Below are positions 12,271 through 23,481 of a stretch of DNA of 64,000 nucleotides, one piece after another. The notes beneath the pieces are model-generated. The model did no database searches and was not told the origin of the DNA. It saw only the letters and a program-made list of their open reading frames with translations. This DNA is from Deinococcus sp. Marseille-Q6407. GTDB taxonomy: Bacteria > Deinococcota > Deinococci > Deinococcales > Deinococcaceae. The DNA is taken from contig NZ_CAMPFU010000002.1 of assembly GCF_946848805.1 (NCBI RefSeq), positions 828,501 to 892,500 on the forward strand. Direction: 5' to 3'. A program made the position numbers and the translations under genes. Positions within the stretch are counted from its first letter, which is position 1; each line of letters opens with the position of its first letter.

Positions 12271-13887
12271 ATGCATCCGCCCACCCTTCCCACCCTGCCC
12301 CAGTTCAGCCAACAGAAGCTGCTGCGCCGCTGGCAGAGCGGGCGGCCGGTGCTGCTCAGCCTGGCTGGCGGCCTGCTGACCGGGCTGCTGGCCGCCGCGC
12401 TGCGGCTGGGGCTGGAAGTCCTGAGCCGCGCTGCAGCGTCTATCACCGGCTACGCGCCGCCCGGCGCTCCCGGCGAGGGTGGCCTGATGATGAGCTTTGG
12501 CACGCCTCAGCACCTAGGCTTGCTGCTGCTGCCGGCCCTGGGCGCCCTGTATGTCTGGCTGATGCCCCGCGACGGCGAGCCACTCAATCAGGTGGTGCGC
12601 ATTGGCCTGGGCAAGCGCAGTGACGCTGAGCAGCGCTGGGCGCTGGACAGCGAAATCCAGTCGCTCAGCGCCACTGCGCTGGGGTCAGCCGGAGGCCTAC
12701 TGGTGGGGCGCGACGCTGCCTTTGCCGCCCTGGGCCGGCTGGGTACCCGCTTGCTGGGCCTGATGACCCGGCTGAGCGCCAGTGAGAACCGCACCCTGGT
12801 GCTGGCCGGGACCGCTGCCGGCCTGGGCGCCGTGCTGCACGCACCGCTGGCCGCCGCTGTCCTGGTGGCCGAGGTGCTGTACCGCCGCCTCGAATTCGAG
12901 TACGAGGTGCTGATGTCGTGCGTGCTTTCTGCTGTCACGGCCTACGCAGTGTATGGGCTGTTTTTCGGTTTCCAGCCGCTGTTTATGACCCCGCAGCTGG
13001 ACGGCCTGGGCCTGGCCGACCTGCCGCTGGGCCTGGCAGTAACGCTGGCGGCCGTTGCAGCAGCCTGGCTGGCGCTGCGCGTCACGGCGCGCCTCCCCCG
13101 GCTACGCGGCGTGCTGGCGCGGGTACTGGCCGGCGCCGCTTTCGGTGCCCTGACCGCCGGGCTGGTGCTGCTGGTGGGCCCACAGGTGCTGGGCGGTGGC
13201 AGCGGCTGGATGGGCCTGGGCCTCAGCGGCCTGCTGGATGGCAGTAGTGCCCTGCAAACGGCCGGCTGGCGCTGGCTGCTGCTGACCCTGGGTGCCGCGC
13301 TGGCTTTCGGCGCCGGCGTACTGCCCAGCGCGGCTCTGGGCGGGCTGCTAGGCACCGGCCTGAGCGGCTTACTGGGCGGTGACCCGGCCTTCGGGACCCT
13401 GCTGGGCGCGGCCGCTTTTCTCACCGTGACTCACAACGTGCCGGTGGCCGCCACCCTGCTGGCGGTGGCCTGGGGCGGCGAAGCCATGCTGCCCGCCGCG
13501 CTGCTGGCCACCGGCCTGGCGCATGTGCTGAGCGGCAGCCAGGGCCTGCTGCCCGCGCAGGTGGCTTCCCGCTCCAAACGCTCCGAGGAAGCCGACGCCG
13601 CCGCAGTGGTTCTGGCCGAAGCCAGCCGGCGCAGCGCAGCGGCGCAGCCGGGCAGCGGCGAGCAGCAACTCTACCGCCGCCCGGTGCCGGCCTCCTGGGG
13701 CGGGGTCGCCATCGGGCAACTGGCCCTGCCGCCCAGCGTGGAAGTGGCCGGCGTGGTGCGCGACGGCGAAATCATCCTGCCGCGCCGCAGCCTGCGCCTT
13801 CTGCGTGAAGACGAGGTGATGCTGCTGGCCCGCCCCGACGCCTACGCCGCGCTGGAAGCCCTATTGGAGCTGCCGGAACTGAAGTAA
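12271..13887 (+). CDS. ClC-family chloride channel/transporter, divergent
   Basis: 538 residues, with many hydrophobic helices over residues 1-430 and a soluble C-terminal domain (about 465-538, VAIGQLALPPSVEV through ALLELPELK) resembling a TrkA-C/RCK_C regulatory domain. The ClC family is recognisable from GLVLHAPLAAAV-type repeats (here GLGAVLHAPLAAAVLVAEV), but key motifs are altered. The GKEGP motif with the gating Glu reads GRDAA (residues 146-150, Asp at 148), no clear GSGIP is present, and the later GxFxP is GAGVLP. The start ATG has TAGCAT at 12259-12264, six bases upstream (leaderless). It may be an anion channel or exchanger with changed coupling; transport activity is unproven. 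Confidence 0.78.
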   Translation: MHPPTLPTLPQFSQQKLLRRWQSGRPVLLSLAGGLLTGLLAAALRLGLEVLSRAAASITGYAPPGAPGEGGLMMSFGTPQHLGLLLLPALGALYVWLMPRDGEPLNQVVRIGLGKRSDAEQRWALDSEIQSLSATALGSAGGLLVGRDAAFAALGRLGTRLLGLMTRLSASENRTLVLAGTAAGLGAVLHAPLAAAVLVAEVLYRRLEFEYEVLMSCVLSAVTAYAVYGLFFGFQPLFMTPQLDGLGLADLPLGLAVTLAAVAAAWLALRVTARLPRLRGVLARVLAGAAFGALTAGLVLLVGPQVLGGGSGWMGLGLSGLLDGSSALQTAGWRWLLLTLGAALAFGAGVLPSAALGGLLGTGLSGLLGGDPAFGTLLGAAAFLTVTHNVPVAATLLAVAWGGEAMLPAALLATGLAHVLSGSQGLLPAQVASRSKRSEEADAAAVVLAEASRRSAAAQPGSGEQQLYRRPVPASWGGVAIGQLALPPSVEVAGVVRDGEIILPRRSLRLLREDEVMLLARPDAYAALEALLELPELK

Positions 13888-13911
13888 GCAAATACAACAA
13901 CCACCAACGTA

Positions 13912-13957
13912 GAGGAAGGGCCGCCCGCGCTCCGGCTGGGCGGCCCTTCCTCTTTTT
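13912..13957 (+). terminator. Terminator after the ClC-like gene
   Basis: GAGGAAGGGCCGCCC (13912-13926) pairs with GGGCGGCCCTTCCTC (13938-13952), a perfect 15-pair stem, followed by TTTTT (13953-13957). It lies between convergent genes and could also stop transcripts leaving secA, though there is no T run on that side. Confidence 0.92.
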
Positions 13958-13993
13958 CCTCTTTTGCTTTACCGCTGGCCGGAACGGGATGGC

Positions 13994-16603
<2,610 letters not shown>

Positions 16604-16672
16604 TACTGCTGAGTATACGCGGCGAAGGTGAAGCGAATCTGTCACGCCTGCGGCCATGCGGCGGCGGCCCGG

Positions 16673-17602
16673 TCAACCCAGCAACTTCTCCAGGATGACC
16701 GCATGATCGGCGTAGAACTGCCGGGGGTTCGCCAGGGCTTCGGCCAACGGCACCCGCAGCAGGTCGCCGCGCAGCTCGGCCGGGGGCGCGGCCTGCTCTA
16801 CCCAACTGAGCGTCTCGCCGGTGAGGGTCCGGCCGCCGCCACTGTACAGGGTGCCAACGCCTGCGTTGCCGGCCGGCAAGCCCACACCCGGCAGCTCCCA
16901 GAGCCCGTCTCCGATGGGGTCATGGCGGACCCGCAGATGAATATCTGCGCCGGCCTGCCACAGCCACAGCTGCTCGCGCCGGCTGTCACCGGGGGCGGCC
17001 GCCTGCGCCGCAGCTACAGCGGCCCACTCGGCCTGCAACCGGGCGTAGTCGGGCGCCTGGGCCCAGCGCTGCAACCAGGGCAGCGTGGCGGCCGGCAGAT
17101 GCTGGGCCAGCAGCGGCGAGTGCGGCCCCTCCAGAAAATAGGCGCGGCGCAGTTCGGTGGCGCTGATGCCGCCTTCCAGTTCCGGCAGCACCAGCCGTGT
17201 CCAGCCAGGAAACCAGTGCAGGTAGGCGCTGGAATCGTCTTTCTCGTAGCCCACCAACAGCACCTTTTCGCCGGGCGCGAACAGGCCGCGCACGTCGGCC
17301 GCCCAGCGCTCGGCATCGAAGCGGTCGGGCAGCGGGCAGAACCGCACCCGCTCCACGTCTATGCCGGCTTCGGTCAGGGCCAGCTGCCACAGCTCGGCGC
17401 GCTCCTGCGGGGTCCAGGGGTTCTTGATGGAACGGGCCAGGTTGGCGCTGCCCAGGCCCAGCGTGAGCCGGGGCGCATGTTCCAGCGCCGCCAGCGCCGA
17501 GGCCACATGCGCGTGGTGCGGCGGCTGAAAGCGGCCGATATAGAGGGCCTGCTGCGGCTCCGGCGTGCTGGCAGAAGCTGAGGCGCGGTCCGGCGCGGTC
17601 AT
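16673..17602 (-). CDS. NMN adenylyltransferase with degenerate Nudix-like C-terminal domain
   Basis: About 309 residues. The N-terminal half is a NadM-type nucleotidyltransferase that makes NAD from NMN and ATP. It has GRFQPPHHAHV (residues 23-33), the mid-domain SIKNPWTPQER, and the closing ISATELRRAYF (146-156). The C-terminal half (about 205-309) begins like the Nudix domain of bifunctional NMNAT/Nudix proteins (GLWELPGVGL), but the Nudix box with its Glu-Arg-Glu-Glu cluster is missing. Its ATG overlaps the coaX stop by four bases (ATGA), so NAD and CoA cofactor genes are coupled. secA lies downstream on the same strand. Confidence 0.82.
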   Translation of the reverse strand: MTAPDRASASASTPEPQQALYIGRFQPPHHAHVASALAALEHAPRLTLGLGSANLARSIKNPWTPQERAELWQLALTEAGIDVERVRFCPLPDRFDAERWAADVRGLFAPGEKVLLVGYEKDDSSAYLHWFPGWTRLVLPELEGGISATELRRAYFLEGPHSPLLAQHLPAATLPWLQRWAQAPDYARLQAEWAAVAAAQAAAPGDSRREQLWLWQAGADIHLRVRHDPIGDGLWELPGVGLPAGNAGVGTLYSGGGRTLTGETLSWVEQAAPPAELRGDLLRVPLAEALANPRQFYADHAVILEKLLG

Positions 17603-18447
17603 GCCCGTTCCTCCTGTTCTTCCTGGACTTTTTGCTCCCACAGCTCAATCAGGCCGCGTAGGGTCAGGCCCTCGTCGTAGAAGTCTACCTGGGTGCAGAT
17701 GCCGCGCAGCACGTTGGAAAACCCGCCGGTGGCGACGGTCACGGCCGGGGCGTCCAGCTCGGCGCGCAGCCGGCGCAGCAGGCCGTCCACCATCTCGGCG
17801 TAACCGAACACCAGCCCCGACTTCAGGGCGTCCACTGTGTTGCGGCCAATCGCCTGGGCTGGGGCTTCCAGGGCAATACGCGGCAGCTTGGCCGCGCGGG
17901 TAAACAGCGCGTCGGCGCTCACCTGCGGGCCGGTCGCCAGCACGCCACCCAGAAAGCGGCGGCCCCGGCCAATCACATCGAAGTTGGTAGAGGTGCCGAA
18001 ATCCACCACGATGGCGTATTCAGAGCCGGTCTGGCGCAGGTACTTCTCGGCGCCGAACAGGTTACACAGCCGGTCGGCCCCCACCACCGAGGGGTCGTCC
18101 AGCTCCACCCGCACCTGCGGCAAGCTGGCGCTGGACACCGAGAACACTTCCATTCCGAAGCGTCGCTGCAGGCCCTCGGCGTAGTTCTCGCCTACCGGCG
18201 GGGCCACGCTGCTCAGTACCGCCTGCCGGGGCAGCGCGTGCCCGCCCATGCTGAACAGGCTGCGCACCTGCCGGGCCAGGTCGTCGGGGAGCATCTCGCG
18301 GTTGGTGCGGATACGCCAGGTATCCACCATGCCCCCGCTCTCGCCGGTCAGGCCCAGCACCGTGCTGGTGTTGCCGATATCGATCACCAGCAGGGGCTGC
18401 CTGCCGGGCGGGAGAAGGCCGGGGCCGGACGGGAGTGCGGAGGTCAC
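17599..18447 (-). CDS. coaX: Type III pantothenate kinase
   Basis: First step of CoA synthesis, phosphorylating pantothenate; the type III enzyme is not feedback-inhibited by CoA. About 282 residues. It has the N-terminal ASKHA phosphate loop (LLVIDIGNTSTVLGL), the VGADRLCNLFGAEK motif, YAIVVDFGTSTNFDVI, and VTVATGGFSNV near the C terminus. The start is set at GTG (18445-18447): a TAGAAT box occupies 18455-18460, seven bases upstream, and overlaps the alternative ATG at 18454-18456, which therefore cannot be on the transcript. It is followed by the overlapping nadM-like gene. Confidence 0.93.
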   Translation of the reverse strand: MTSALPSGPGLLPPGRQPLLVIDIGNTSTVLGLTGESGGMVDTWRIRTNREMLPDDLARQVRSLFSMGGHALPRQAVLSSVAPPVGENYAEGLQRRFGMEVFSVSSASLPQVRVELDDPSVVGADRLCNLFGAEKYLRQTGSEYAIVVDFGTSTNFDVIGRGRRFLGGVLATGPQVSADALFTRAAKLPRIALEAPAQAIGRNTVDALKSGLVFGYAEMVDGLLRRLRAELDAPAVTVATGGFSNVLRGICTQVDFYDEGLTLRGLIELWEQKVQEEQEERA

Positions 18448-18501
18448 GGGCCGCATTCTAAAGGCTGGGCCGCGCGTGACAAGCTGCCGGCGCCTGGGCT
18501 A

Positions 18502-18515
18502 AGATGCCGGCATCT
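18502..18515. promoter_or_regulatory. 14-bp perfect palindrome between coaX and the acyl-CoA synthetase gene
   Basis: AGATGCCGGCATCT is fully self-complementary and lies in the 208-base divergent region. It overlaps a possible TAAGAT -10-like element. It could be an operator for either gene; no matching second site was noticed in the window. Confidence 0.35.
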
Positions 18516-18655
18516 CCACAATTCAGTCTCTCTTTTTTGCCAGCCTCACTTTCCCGCCCCGCCCATAGGCAGGGAAGGGACCGGGCACGCTGCAGTGGCG
18601 GCCACGCCAAAACCCGCAGGCGCAGCCGGCCCGGCCCCGGTCAGGAGCTTTCCCG

Positions 18656-20587
18656 ATGAACATGGATTTCGCGCTGCTCAACCAACCGCTGGTTCCGCCC
18701 ACCGACCTGCTGGCCCAGGAATGGCCGTTTGACGCCGAAGAGGCGCAGGAATGGCTGAAGCTCAGCCCCGAGGAGTACTGGCTGAGAATTGCCGGCGAAC
18801 TGGACTGGTTCAGGCCGCCCACGCGGGGGCTGGAAGGCACTTTCGGGGATTTCCGGTATTTTCCAGGGGCCACCGGCAATGTCAGCGTGAACTGCCTGGA
18901 CCGCTGGCCGGCCGAGCGCACCGCGCTGCTCTACGAGCGCGAGGACGGGCAGCGCGAGGAATGGACTTACGGCCGCCTGACCGACGCCGTGGCCCGCTTT
19001 GCCGCTGCGCTGCAGGACCTGGGCGTGAGTCGGGGGGACCGGGTGGCAGTTTATATGTCCAACGCCCCGGAAGCGTTTATCGCCATTCATGCCTGCTACC
19101 GGATCGGGGCCATTTACTCGGTGATTTTTGCGGGCTTCAGCGCCGGCGCGGTGCGGGACCGGCTGGAAGACGCCGCGCCCAAGGTGATTGTCTGCACCGA
19201 TGGCACGCTGCGCCGCGGCCGCAGGGTAGACCTCAAAACCACGCTGGACGAGGCGCTGGCCGGCATTGAGTTCGCGCCCGCTAGCAGCCGGCCGCAGGTG
19301 ATCGTGGCGCGGCGCCTTGATCCTGAAGCCCCGCTACCGGCGGGTGAGCTGGACTTTCAGACCCTGCTGGACGCCACCGAGCGCCGCGCCGCACCGGCCG
19401 AGCTGGAAGCCAACGACCCCGGCTTTATCATTTACACCTCCGGCACCACCTCCAAACCCAAGGGACTGGTCCACTCGGGCATTGGGTTCCTGACCGGGGC
19501 CTACGCCAACGTGAAATGGTCGCCGAACCTGCAGCCGCACGACGTGTATTGGTGCACCGCCGACGTGGGCTGGCTGACTTTTCCCATCTTCGCGCTGGTG
19601 GGCGGGCTGGCGCACGGAGCCACCCACGTGGTGTACGAGGGCAGCATCGACACGCCGGACTTCGGGCGGCCCTACGACATCATGCAGCGCTACGGCGTCA
19701 CCAAGATCTTCACTGCGCCCACCGCCCTGAGAATGATGCGCCGCGCCGGCGATGAGCTGGCTGGGCAGTATGACCTTAGCCGGCTGGAACTGGTGGCGCT
19801 GGTAGGTGAACCGCTGGACCCTGAAACCTTTCACTGGACGCTGCGGCAGCTGGGCGGCGGCCGGCTGTTCGTGAACAATACCTACGGCCAGACCGAGACC
19901 GGCACCGCCTGGGCCAGCTCGATGGTGGGCCTGACCCCCACCCGGGCCGGCAGCTGCGGGCACCCCTTGCCCGGCTACCGCGCCGAGGTGCTGCGCGAAG
20001 ACGGCACCCCCGCCGGGGCCGGCGAGCTGGGCGCCCTGACACTGAGCGAGCCATTTCCCTCGCTGGCGCGCACGGTCTGGGGCGACCACCGCCGCTACGA
20101 GAGCACCTACCTGAGCAGTTTCCCTGGCCGCTACGCCGCCCACGACGCCGCCCTGATCGACGACGACGGGCAGCTGTGGGTCACCGGGCGGCTGGACGAT
20201 GTGATCAACGTGGCCGGGCACCGCATCGGGACGATGGAGCTGGAAGCGGCGCTGATCACCCACCCGGCCGTGAGCGAAGCGGCGGTGGTGGGCATAGACG
20301 ACGACCTGAAAGGCACCCTGCCGGTGGCTTTCGTGGTGCCCCGCGGCGGCGCAGAGAAAGGAGCGGCCCTGGAACATGAGCTGAGCGAGGCCATCGTGCG
20401 CGAGGTAGGGGCCATTGCCCGCCCCGGGCGTGTGGTGGTGGTGGACACGGTGCCGCGCACCCGCAGCGGCAAAATCATGCGCCGGGTACTGCGCGATCTG
20501 CTGGGCAGCGGCGAGGCGCAGGGCGACCTGAGCAGCCTGGAAAACCCGGACGCCATTCCAGCGGTGCTGGCCGCCATTCGCGGCTGA
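18656..20587 (+). CDS. AMP-forming acyl-CoA synthetase (Acs-like)
   Basis: Activates a carboxylic acid to its acyl-CoA through an acyl-adenylate. 643 residues, the usual length of acetyl-CoA synthetases, with an Acs-like N terminus (GNVSVNCLDRW). Motifs: phosphate loop YTSGTTSKPKGLVHS, TADVGWLTFP, TAPTALRMMRRAG, acyl-pocket motif NTYGQTETG (near residue 410), hinge VTGRLDDVINVAGHRI, and the catalytic, usually acetylatable Lys in RSGKIMRR (about 605). True acetyl-CoA synthetases have WWQTETG at the pocket; Gly instead of Trp suggests a longer acid. An AGGAG site precedes the ATG. Propionate, butyrate or branched acids are all possible. Confidence 0.85.
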   Translation: MNMDFALLNQPLVPPTDLLAQEWPFDAEEAQEWLKLSPEEYWLRIAGELDWFRPPTRGLEGTFGDFRYFPGATGNVSVNCLDRWPAERTALLYEREDGQREEWTYGRLTDAVARFAAALQDLGVSRGDRVAVYMSNAPEAFIAIHACYRIGAIYSVIFAGFSAGAVRDRLEDAAPKVIVCTDGTLRRGRRVDLKTTLDEALAGIEFAPASSRPQVIVARRLDPEAPLPAGELDFQTLLDATERRAAPAELEANDPGFIIYTSGTTSKPKGLVHSGIGFLTGAYANVKWSPNLQPHDVYWCTADVGWLTFPIFALVGGLAHGATHVVYEGSIDTPDFGRPYDIMQRYGVTKIFTAPTALRMMRRAGDELAGQYDLSRLELVALVGEPLDPETFHWTLRQLGGGRLFVNNTYGQTETGTAWASSMVGLTPTRAGSCGHPLPGYRAEVLREDGTPAGAGELGALTLSEPFPSLARTVWGDHRRYESTYLSSFPGRYAAHDAALIDDDGQLWVTGRLDDVINVAGHRIGTMELEAALITHPAVSEAAVVGIDDDLKGTLPVAFVVPRGGAEKGAALEHELSEAIVREVGAIARPGRVVVVDTVPRTRSGKIMRRVLRDLLGSGEAQGDLSSLENPDAIPAVLAAIRG

Positions 20588-20661
20588 CCATCTGCCATCC
20601 GGGGCAGGGGCGAGAACCTTGCGGGCCGCCGCTGCGTACCGGCGGCAAGGAGGTCTTCCCT

Positions 20662-21888
20662 ATGCCAGAGCTGCCCCGACCCGCCGTCCGGCCCGCCCGC
20701 CTACTGCTGGCCCTGCTGCTTCCGCTGACCAGCGGCGTGTATGGCGCCGCGCAGGCCCAGCTGCCTCACCGCTCCCCCCAGGCGGCCCTGGCCACGCAGC
20801 TGCTGGCCGGGGCGCCGGTCCTGACCCTGCTGACCCCGGACGAGGTGCTGGAGCTGATGGACAGCGGCCAGCTGGATCAGGCCGAGGCCGCCGCCCGCGC
20901 CGCCGCAGCGGCCCGGCCGGATTCGGCGCGGGCACGGGTGGTGCTGGCGCGGATTCTGGCCCGCCAGAACCGGCTGGACGAAGCCCGCACCGTCCTGGCC
21001 GAGGCCCAGGCGCTGCCGCAGTGGGACGAAGAAGACCTCTCGGTGCCCTACGAGTCGCCCAAGGGCATCGACCGGGTGGTGCAGACCGACCCGCAAGCGG
21101 CGCTGGGCCTGATTGCCGACGTGCTGCTGGCCGAGGGCGACGACCCCAAAGCCTTTTACCTTCGGGCGCTGGCGCTGGTGCAGCTGGGCGACTACGGCGC
21201 GGCGCAGCAGGCGCTGGACCAGGCACGGGAGGGCGACCCGTCGCTGGACTTCGCCCATCCGGGTACGCTGGCCCGCCTGGAAGAGTTGCTGCGTGAGCAG
21301 CCGGCGCCGGCCGCAGTGGCCGACACGGAGACTTTCGCCGGCCCTGGCCTGGAACCGCCTGAGCCGCTGCCCTGGTGGGTCTGGGCCGGCGTGGGCCTGG
21401 GCGCCGGTGGGCTGGGCTGGTGGGGCTTCGGCGCCTGGCAGCGCGCGGCCCGATGGCGGCGTGAGGCCGCCGAGGAAGCCGCCGAGCGCGACCGACTGCT
21501 GTTCGACGCCGAAAAGACCCTGGGCCAGCAGATTGAAGACACCCAGCGGGGCCTGGCCGAGCAGCAAACTCCGGAACTCAGCCGCCGGCTGGGCCGCCTG
21601 CGCAACCTGCAAGGCCAGCTGCGGGACTGGCGCGAGGACAGCAGCGGGGTGGATATTGCCCGGCAGTTCGGGGCGCTGCTGGCTGCCTCGCAGTCTGATC
21701 AGAGCTGGCAGAATTACCAGGCCGATCTGGCCCGACAGGCCGCCGAGCAGGCCCAGTGGAACGCCCAGCAGGCGGCGCAGCACCACTCTGACAGTCCTTC
21801 CAGCTTCAGCAGTGGAGGCGGCGATTCCTGGAGCAGCGGCAGCAGTGGCAGCAGCGGCGGGGGCAACAACGGGGGCAGCAGCTGGTAA
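20662..21888 (+). CDS. TPR-repeat membrane protein with Ser/Gly-rich tail
   Basis: 408 residues, function unknown. A signal peptide (LLLALLLPLTSGVYGAAQAQ) is followed by TPR-like helices (residues about 65-205, e.g. LDQAEAAARAAAAARPDSA and FYLRALALVQLGDYGAAQQALDQA), one transmembrane helix (PWWVWAGVGLGAGGLGWWGF, about 237-256), a charged coiled coil (REAAEEAAERDRLLFDAEK), and a low-complexity C terminus (SSGSSGSSGGGNNGGSSW). Topology suggests an outer TPR domain and an inner helical domain. AAGGAGGT lies eight bases before the ATG. It is 74 bases after the acyl-CoA synthetase gene and may be cotranscribed. Such proteins usually scaffold partners; none is named here. Confidence 0.75.
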   Translation: MPELPRPAVRPARLLLALLLPLTSGVYGAAQAQLPHRSPQAALATQLLAGAPVLTLLTPDEVLELMDSGQLDQAEAAARAAAAARPDSARARVVLARILARQNRLDEARTVLAEAQALPQWDEEDLSVPYESPKGIDRVVQTDPQAALGLIADVLLAEGDDPKAFYLRALALVQLGDYGAAQQALDQAREGDPSLDFAHPGTLARLEELLREQPAPAAVADTETFAGPGLEPPEPLPWWVWAGVGLGAGGLGWWGFGAWQRAARWRREAAEEAAERDRLLFDAEKTLGQQIEDTQRGLAEQQTPELSRRLGRLRNLQGQLRDWREDSSGVDIARQFGALLAASQSDQSWQNYQADLARQAAEQAQWNAQQAAQHHSDSPSSFSSGGGDSWSSGSSGSSGGGNNGGSSW

Positions 21889-21892
21889 GGCT

Positions 21893-23062
21893 TCAGGCCG
21901 GCCAGCCTGCACGGCCAGACAGCCAGGCCCGCAGCGCCTGTTCGTGCTCTGTAGGCTCCGGCGCCGGCGCCGCAGAGGGGGGCAAGTCCAAGTCCGCCGC
22001 CAGTACGCCGGTGCGGTAACGGTTCTCCAGCGGGTCGCCGCTGCCGGCCGCCCGCCGCCGGCCCGCCTCGCGCAGTGCCTCGTCTGACCCCTCTGCCACC
22101 CAGGGCAGCAGCGCCAGGAAACCCCCACGCGGCCCGGTCATCACATAGCTCCGGGCTTCTCCGCCTTCGTCCAGCTGCCCAGTGATGGCGCTCTGGCCGT
22201 CAAAAGTCAGGTCCAGCAGGTTGCCCACCACCATCGGGTTCACCGTGGAGCGGAACTGCCCCGACGTGGTGGCCTGCCAGCTGGACTCCAGCCAGGCCAG
22301 CGGCTGCGGGCGAATGCAGGACGGGTCGGGCGGCAGCCCCTCATCCGCCGTCCAGGCCGAGCCGTTGGCGTCCGGTTGCAGCAGCACCGTGCAGCCCTGC
22401 GCCTGCAGGCGCCCGCGCACATCGGCGCGGAAAGCGTCCAACGAAATCGCCACGCCCAGGTCGCCCACCGGCGTGGGAAAGACCCGCAGCTCGTCCAGCC
22501 GGCCCGGCGTGAAGTCCAGCCCACCGCGCTGCTCCGGCGGGGTGAGGTGCACTTTGTCGGTCACACCTATCAGGCGTCCATCCGGCCCGAAGATGACGCT
22601 GGCGTTGGTCAGCACGCCCGGCACCCGGCGGATGCGCCCGCGCCCGTCCAGCCGGTAACGCGGCAGCGGCAGCGACCCGGCGCAGAGGTAGACCCCGTGG
22701 CTCAGGGCCAGATTGCGGCACACGCTCAGGTACAGCGGCACAGTCAGGCGCGACAGATGCAGCTGCACGGCGCGGATGGCCGAGACGCGTTCGGTCAGCA
22801 TCAGCCGCAGCACGGCCGGCCAGTGGCGCAGCACCAGCTCGCGGGCCGCGCCTTCAAAGGTCTGTGCCCTCACCCCACCCAGCAACAGCAACGGCAGGCC
22901 GTTCAACTCGGTCAGCACCACCAGATTGGGCCGGTCCGGCGCCAGCTGCGGGCGGGCCAGTGCCAGTTGCCCCTGCATCCAGCGCCCAAAGGCGGCGGGC
23001 GTGGTGAAGTCGTCTACATGCCACTGCGGCTGCACAGCGACGGCACGGAAGCGGCGGGTCAT
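21893..23062 (-). CDS. Nitrilase-superfamily protein lacking the catalytic Cys
   Basis: 389 residues with the carbon-nitrogen hydrolase fold. The expected triad positions are Glu in VVLTELNGLP (residue 52), Lys in GVTDKVHLTPPEQ (170), and Cys in the ICxD motif. Here that last motif reads GVAISLDAF, putting Ser at 207 where the nucleophilic Cys should be. The rest of the domain (LQAQGCTVLLQPDANGSAW) is well kept, so the fold is probably intact but classic amidase/nitrilase chemistry is doubtful. It may bind a ligand, use Ser, or be a non-enzymatic relative. TAGACT (23070-23075) lies seven bases before the ATG (leaderless). It converges on the TPR gene with a four-base gap. Confidence 0.75.
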   Translation of the reverse strand: MTRRFRAVAVQPQWHVDDFTTPAAFGRWMQGQLALARPQLAPDRPNLVVLTELNGLPLLLLGGVRAQTFEGAARELVLRHWPAVLRLMLTERVSAIRAVQLHLSRLTVPLYLSVCRNLALSHGVYLCAGSLPLPRYRLDGRGRIRRVPGVLTNASVIFGPDGRLIGVTDKVHLTPPEQRGGLDFTPGRLDELRVFPTPVGDLGVAISLDAFRADVRGRLQAQGCTVLLQPDANGSAWTADEGLPPDPSCIRPQPLAWLESSWQATTSGQFRSTVNPMVVGNLLDLTFDGQSAITGQLDEGGEARSYVMTGPRGGFLALLPWVAEGSDEALREAGRRRAAGSGDPLENRYRTGVLAADLDLPPSAAPAPEPTEHEQALRAWLSGRAGWPA

Positions 23063-23094
23063 GAATGGCAGTCTAGCGGGGCTATCCTGTGGGG

Positions 23095-23481
23095 GTGCGT
23101 CTGCCTCTGCCCTTCCCCATTGCCCTGGCCGTGGTGGTACCGCTGCTACTGGGCGGCATCGTGGTGCCTCTGGCTTATGGCTTCGGCCATCCTGCGCGGC
23201 GAGACATCCACGTCTGGCGGCCTCTGGCTTCCACCCCCGCCTGGGCGGGGTATGAACTGGCCGCCGTAGACATCGCGGACTTTGACAGCGCCCTCATCCT
23301 GCGCTGCGCCGAGCGTCCACAGCGGAAGCTGGAGCGTGGGTACTGGCCGGGCGCGGGTGGATGGGGCGGCGAAGAGGTGGCATGGACACAGGAAAAAGTC
23401 ACCCTCAGCCCCCGGTCTGGGAGCAAGGCCAGGCCGTATGCCTTCAGGCTGGCCGAAGCGGGAGAACTCTCATGCCACTAA
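23095..23481 (+). CDS. Small membrane-anchored protein, paralogue of the next gene
   Basis: 128 residues. An N-terminal hydrophobic anchor or signal (PFPIALAVVVPLLLGGIVVPLA) leads to a short soluble domain with HVWRPLASTPAWAGYELAAVD and ERGYWPGAGGW. The same pattern recurs in the adjoining lipoprotein gene (HVWRPPIEAAAWQGYELAGVD, ERGYWPGAEW), so the two are tandem paralogues. I know no named family. The start is taken as GTG at 23095 because TATCCT (23083-23088) lies six bases upstream; an in-frame GTG at 23089 directly abuts that box and is less likely. The 3' end overlaps the next gene by ten bases. Confidence 0.62.
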   Translation: MRLPLPFPIALAVVVPLLLGGIVVPLAYGFGHPARRDIHVWRPLASTPAWAGYELAAVDIADFDSALILRCAERPQRKLERGYWPGAGGWGGEEVAWTQEKVTLSPRSGSKARPYAFRLAEAGELSCH

